Assembly (NCBI RefSeq): GCF_018131105.1
Contig: NZ_JAFCJI010000001.1
Span: forward strand, 806,001-870,000
Direction: 5' to 3'
Length of the DNA stretch: 64,000 nucleotides
Source: Bradyrhizobium manausense
GTDB taxonomy: Bacteria > Pseudomonadota > Alphaproteobacteria > Rhizobiales > Xanthobacteraceae
Positions 62,403 to 64,000 of the stretch are shown here, one piece after another. The translations under genes were made by a program, and so were the position numbers. How positions within the stretch are numbered: position 1 is the stretch's first letter; each line of letters opens with the position of its first letter. The notes beneath the pieces were generated by a model. That model did not search any database. It was not told the DNA's origin and was given only the letters and a program-made list of their open reading frames with translations.

Positions 62403-64000
62403 TTAGCCGCCACCGTCCGCAAAATCGCTCTTCCGCGGCAGCACGATCGTGAACTCGGTGAACGCACCGGGCCTGGTCGCGACGTCGATCGTGCCGCCGT
62501 GCTGCTTCACGACGATGTCGTGGCTCATCGACAACCCGAGGCCGGTGCCTTCGCCGGCCGGCTTGGTGGTGAAGAACGGGTTGAACATCTTCGCCTTCAC
62601 CTCATCGGGAATGCCGGTGCCGTTGTCGCGGATGCGGATCTCGATCGCATCGCCGCGGTCACGGGTCGTGGCGGTCACGACCGGCTCGAAACTGGCGTCG
62701 GCACCCGCTTGGCGCTTGGCCACCGCATAAAGCCCGTTCGAGACCAGATTCAGCAGCACCCGCGTGATCTCCTGCGGGAACACCTCGGCCGAGCCTGCCG
62801 CCGGATCGAACGCGCGCATCAGCGTGACGTCGAGCTGCGGCTGCTCGGCGCGCGCGCCATGATAGGCGAGGTTGAGGCTCTCTTCGACCAGCGCGTTGAT
62901 GTCGCTCAAGCGATACTCTCCGCCGCCTTCGCGCGAATGCAGCAACATGTTTTTGACGATGGAATCGGCGCGCTTGCCGTGCTGCACGACCTTTTGCAGA
63001 TTGTCTTTCAGCATGCCCGTCAACTCGTCGACATCGTTGCGGACATCGTCGCCGAGCGGGACGGGCGCGAGCATATCGTTCAGCTCGTCCGTCAGCTCGG
63101 CCGACAGCGCGGCGAAATTGTTCACGAAGTTGAGCGGATTCTTGATCTCATGCGCGATGCCGGCGGTGAGCTGGCCGAGCGAGGCCAGCTTCTCAGTCTG
63201 GATCAGCCGATCCTGCGCCGCGCGCAAATCGTCGAGCGATTTCGCGAGCTCCCGCGTGCGGTCCTGCACCTCGTTGAACAGCCGCGTGTTCTCGATCGCG
63301 ATCACGGCCTGGTCGGCAAAGGTCTTGAGCAGGCTGATCGCCTTGTCCGGGAATGAGCCGGCCTCGGGCCGGGTCACGCCGATGGTGCCGATCGCAATGC
63401 CGTCGCGCAGCATCGGGATGACGAGGATGCTGCGATAGCCGCGCGTCCGTGCCAGCTCCCGCATGCCCTCGGTCAGGTCTGGCTCGTTCTGCATGTCGCT
63501 GCGGAAGGCGTACTCACCGCTGATTGCGACGCGGCTGTGAATGCCTGACGAGGCCAGCGGCGCCGGAAACGTGCTGAGCAACTCGGCATTGCCGGCTTCG
63601 TTGTCGGTGGTGAAGGCGGCCAGATGCAGCTTGCCGTCGATGACGCGGGTGACCGTGGAGGAATGTCCGCCGACCAGCGCCTTGGCGCTGTCGGAGATCG
63701 CCTGGAACACCGGCGTGACATCGGCGGGCGAAGCGGCGATCACCTTGAGAATGTCAGCGGTCGCGGTCTGCCGTTCCAGCGCCTCCCTGGTGGCGTTGAA
63801 CAGGCTGACATTCTTGACCGCGATCACCGCCTGGTCGGCGAAGGTTTGCAGCAGCCGCACATGATGCTCGGCGAAATTGCCCGTCGTGCGCCGCGTCGCG
63901 ATGATGACGCCCTTGGCTTCGCCTTCGCTCATCAGCGGCGTGAACAGCATGCTGCGAAAGCCGCGGGCGCGCGCGATGTCGCGGGCGGCCGGCTCGAGCT
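62403..64000 (-). CDS. GAF-domain sensor histidine kinase (partial)
   Basis: The frame stays open through the right edge of the window, so the N-terminus is missing. The visible 532 residues contain the end of one GAF domain, a complete second GAF (ending IAIENTRLFNEV), a coiled coil, a HisKA segment with GQLTAGIAHEIKNPLNFVNNF, and a HATPase domain (GTGIPDEVKAKMFNPFFTTK, GEGTGLGLSMSHDIV). No receiver domain follows. It stops 4 bp from the convergent MFS gene. Rhizobial kinases of this type often have several GAF repeats. Confidence 0.88.
   Translation of the reverse strand, partial: LEPAARDIARARGFRSMLFTPLMSEGEAKGVIIATRRTTGNFAEHHVRLLQTFADQAVIAVKNVSLFNATREALERQTATADILKVIAASPADVTPVFQAISDSAKALVGGHSSTVTRVIDGKLHLAAFTTDNEAGNAELLSTFPAPLASSGIHSRVAISGEYAFRSDMQNEPDLTEGMRELARTRGYRSILVIPMLRDGIAIGTIGVTRPEAGSFPDKAISLLKTFADQAVIAIENTRLFNEVQDRTRELAKSLDDLRAAQDRLIQTEKLASLGQLTAGIAHEIKNPLNFVNNFAALSAELTDELNDMLAPVPLGDDVRNDVDELTGMLKDNLQKVVQHGKRADSIVKNMLLHSREGGGEYRLSDINALVEESLNLAYHGARAEQPQLDVTLMRAFDPAAGSAEVFPQEITRVLLNLVSNGLYAVAKRQAGADASFEPVVTATTRDRGDAIEIRIRDNGTGIPDEVKAKMFNPFFTTKPAGEGTGLGLSMSHDIVVKQHGGTIDVATRPGAFTEFTIVLPRKSDFADGGG

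Overview
This 64-kb, GC-rich window looks like chromosomal DNA of a Bradyrhizobium-type alphaproteobacterium (Nitrobacteraceae, Hyphomicrobiales). The case rests on its Ros/MucR regulator, its DUF2336, DUF5330, DUF1491 and DUF4332 proteins, split methylmalonyl-CoA mutase genes, a DivJ/PleC-style kinase, BrnTA, and palindromic repeats of the kind scattered through Bradyrhizobium genomes. No rRNA, tRNA, CRISPR array, phage or transposase was seen. All assignments come from reading protein and DNA motifs; no database search was run.

Layout. 0.2-7.5 kb (minus strand): methylmalonyl-CoA mutase mutA/mutB with a GFA-family gene between them, the folate genes folP-folB-folK, and two small DUF genes. 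7.9-17.6 kb: a HerA-like ATPase, two membrane glycosyltransferases (GT87 and GT39 types), an M20 peptidase, a class II aldolase, a proline-rich membrane protein, a MucR regulator and a SufE-like protein. 17.6-24.2 kb: cell-cycle and envelope-type genes (DUF5330, a PAS histidine kinase, a peptidoglycan-binding protein, DUF1491, DUF2336, a lipoprotein) with a brnTA toxin-antitoxin module in the middle. 24.4-29.2 kb: the least familiar block, a four-gene operon of an exported TPR-CHAT protease, a small periplasmic protein and two zinc-ribbon proteins, one of them membrane-embedded.

29.3-41.5 kb is accessory metabolism: an MHS transporter and M20 amidohydrolase divergent from a MarR regulator; an ATC-hydrolase/RidA/VOC operon divergent from an internally deleted LysR protein; and a five-gene operon (haloalkane dehalogenase, TMEM175 channel, two alpha/beta-hydrolases, SDR) divergent from a SARP/TPR regulator. 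41.6-48.3 kb holds small stress genes (CsbD and others), a hybrid PAS histidine kinase, and a divergent EamA exporter/Lrp pair. 48.5-54.9 kb is a copper/silver-type efflux cluster (secreted Met/Cys-rich protein, YtkA-like protein, CusB, CusA, cupredoxin, GDCCVxC protein). 55-64 kb has MAPEG, SRPBCC and ArsR genes, a DUF1254/DUF1214 pair, penicillin-binding protein 1A, a YcgN-like protein, a DHA2 drug exporter and a GAF histidine kinase cut by the right edge.

Three exact matches to the alphaproteobacterial general-stress (EcfG) promoter pattern GGAAC-N16/17-CGTT lie before the proline-rich membrane gene, csbD and the hybrid kinase, which suggests a shared stress regulon. The best candidate for an undescribed system is the exported CHAT protease operon. 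The SARP-linked hydrolase operon and the ATC-hydrolase operon come next.
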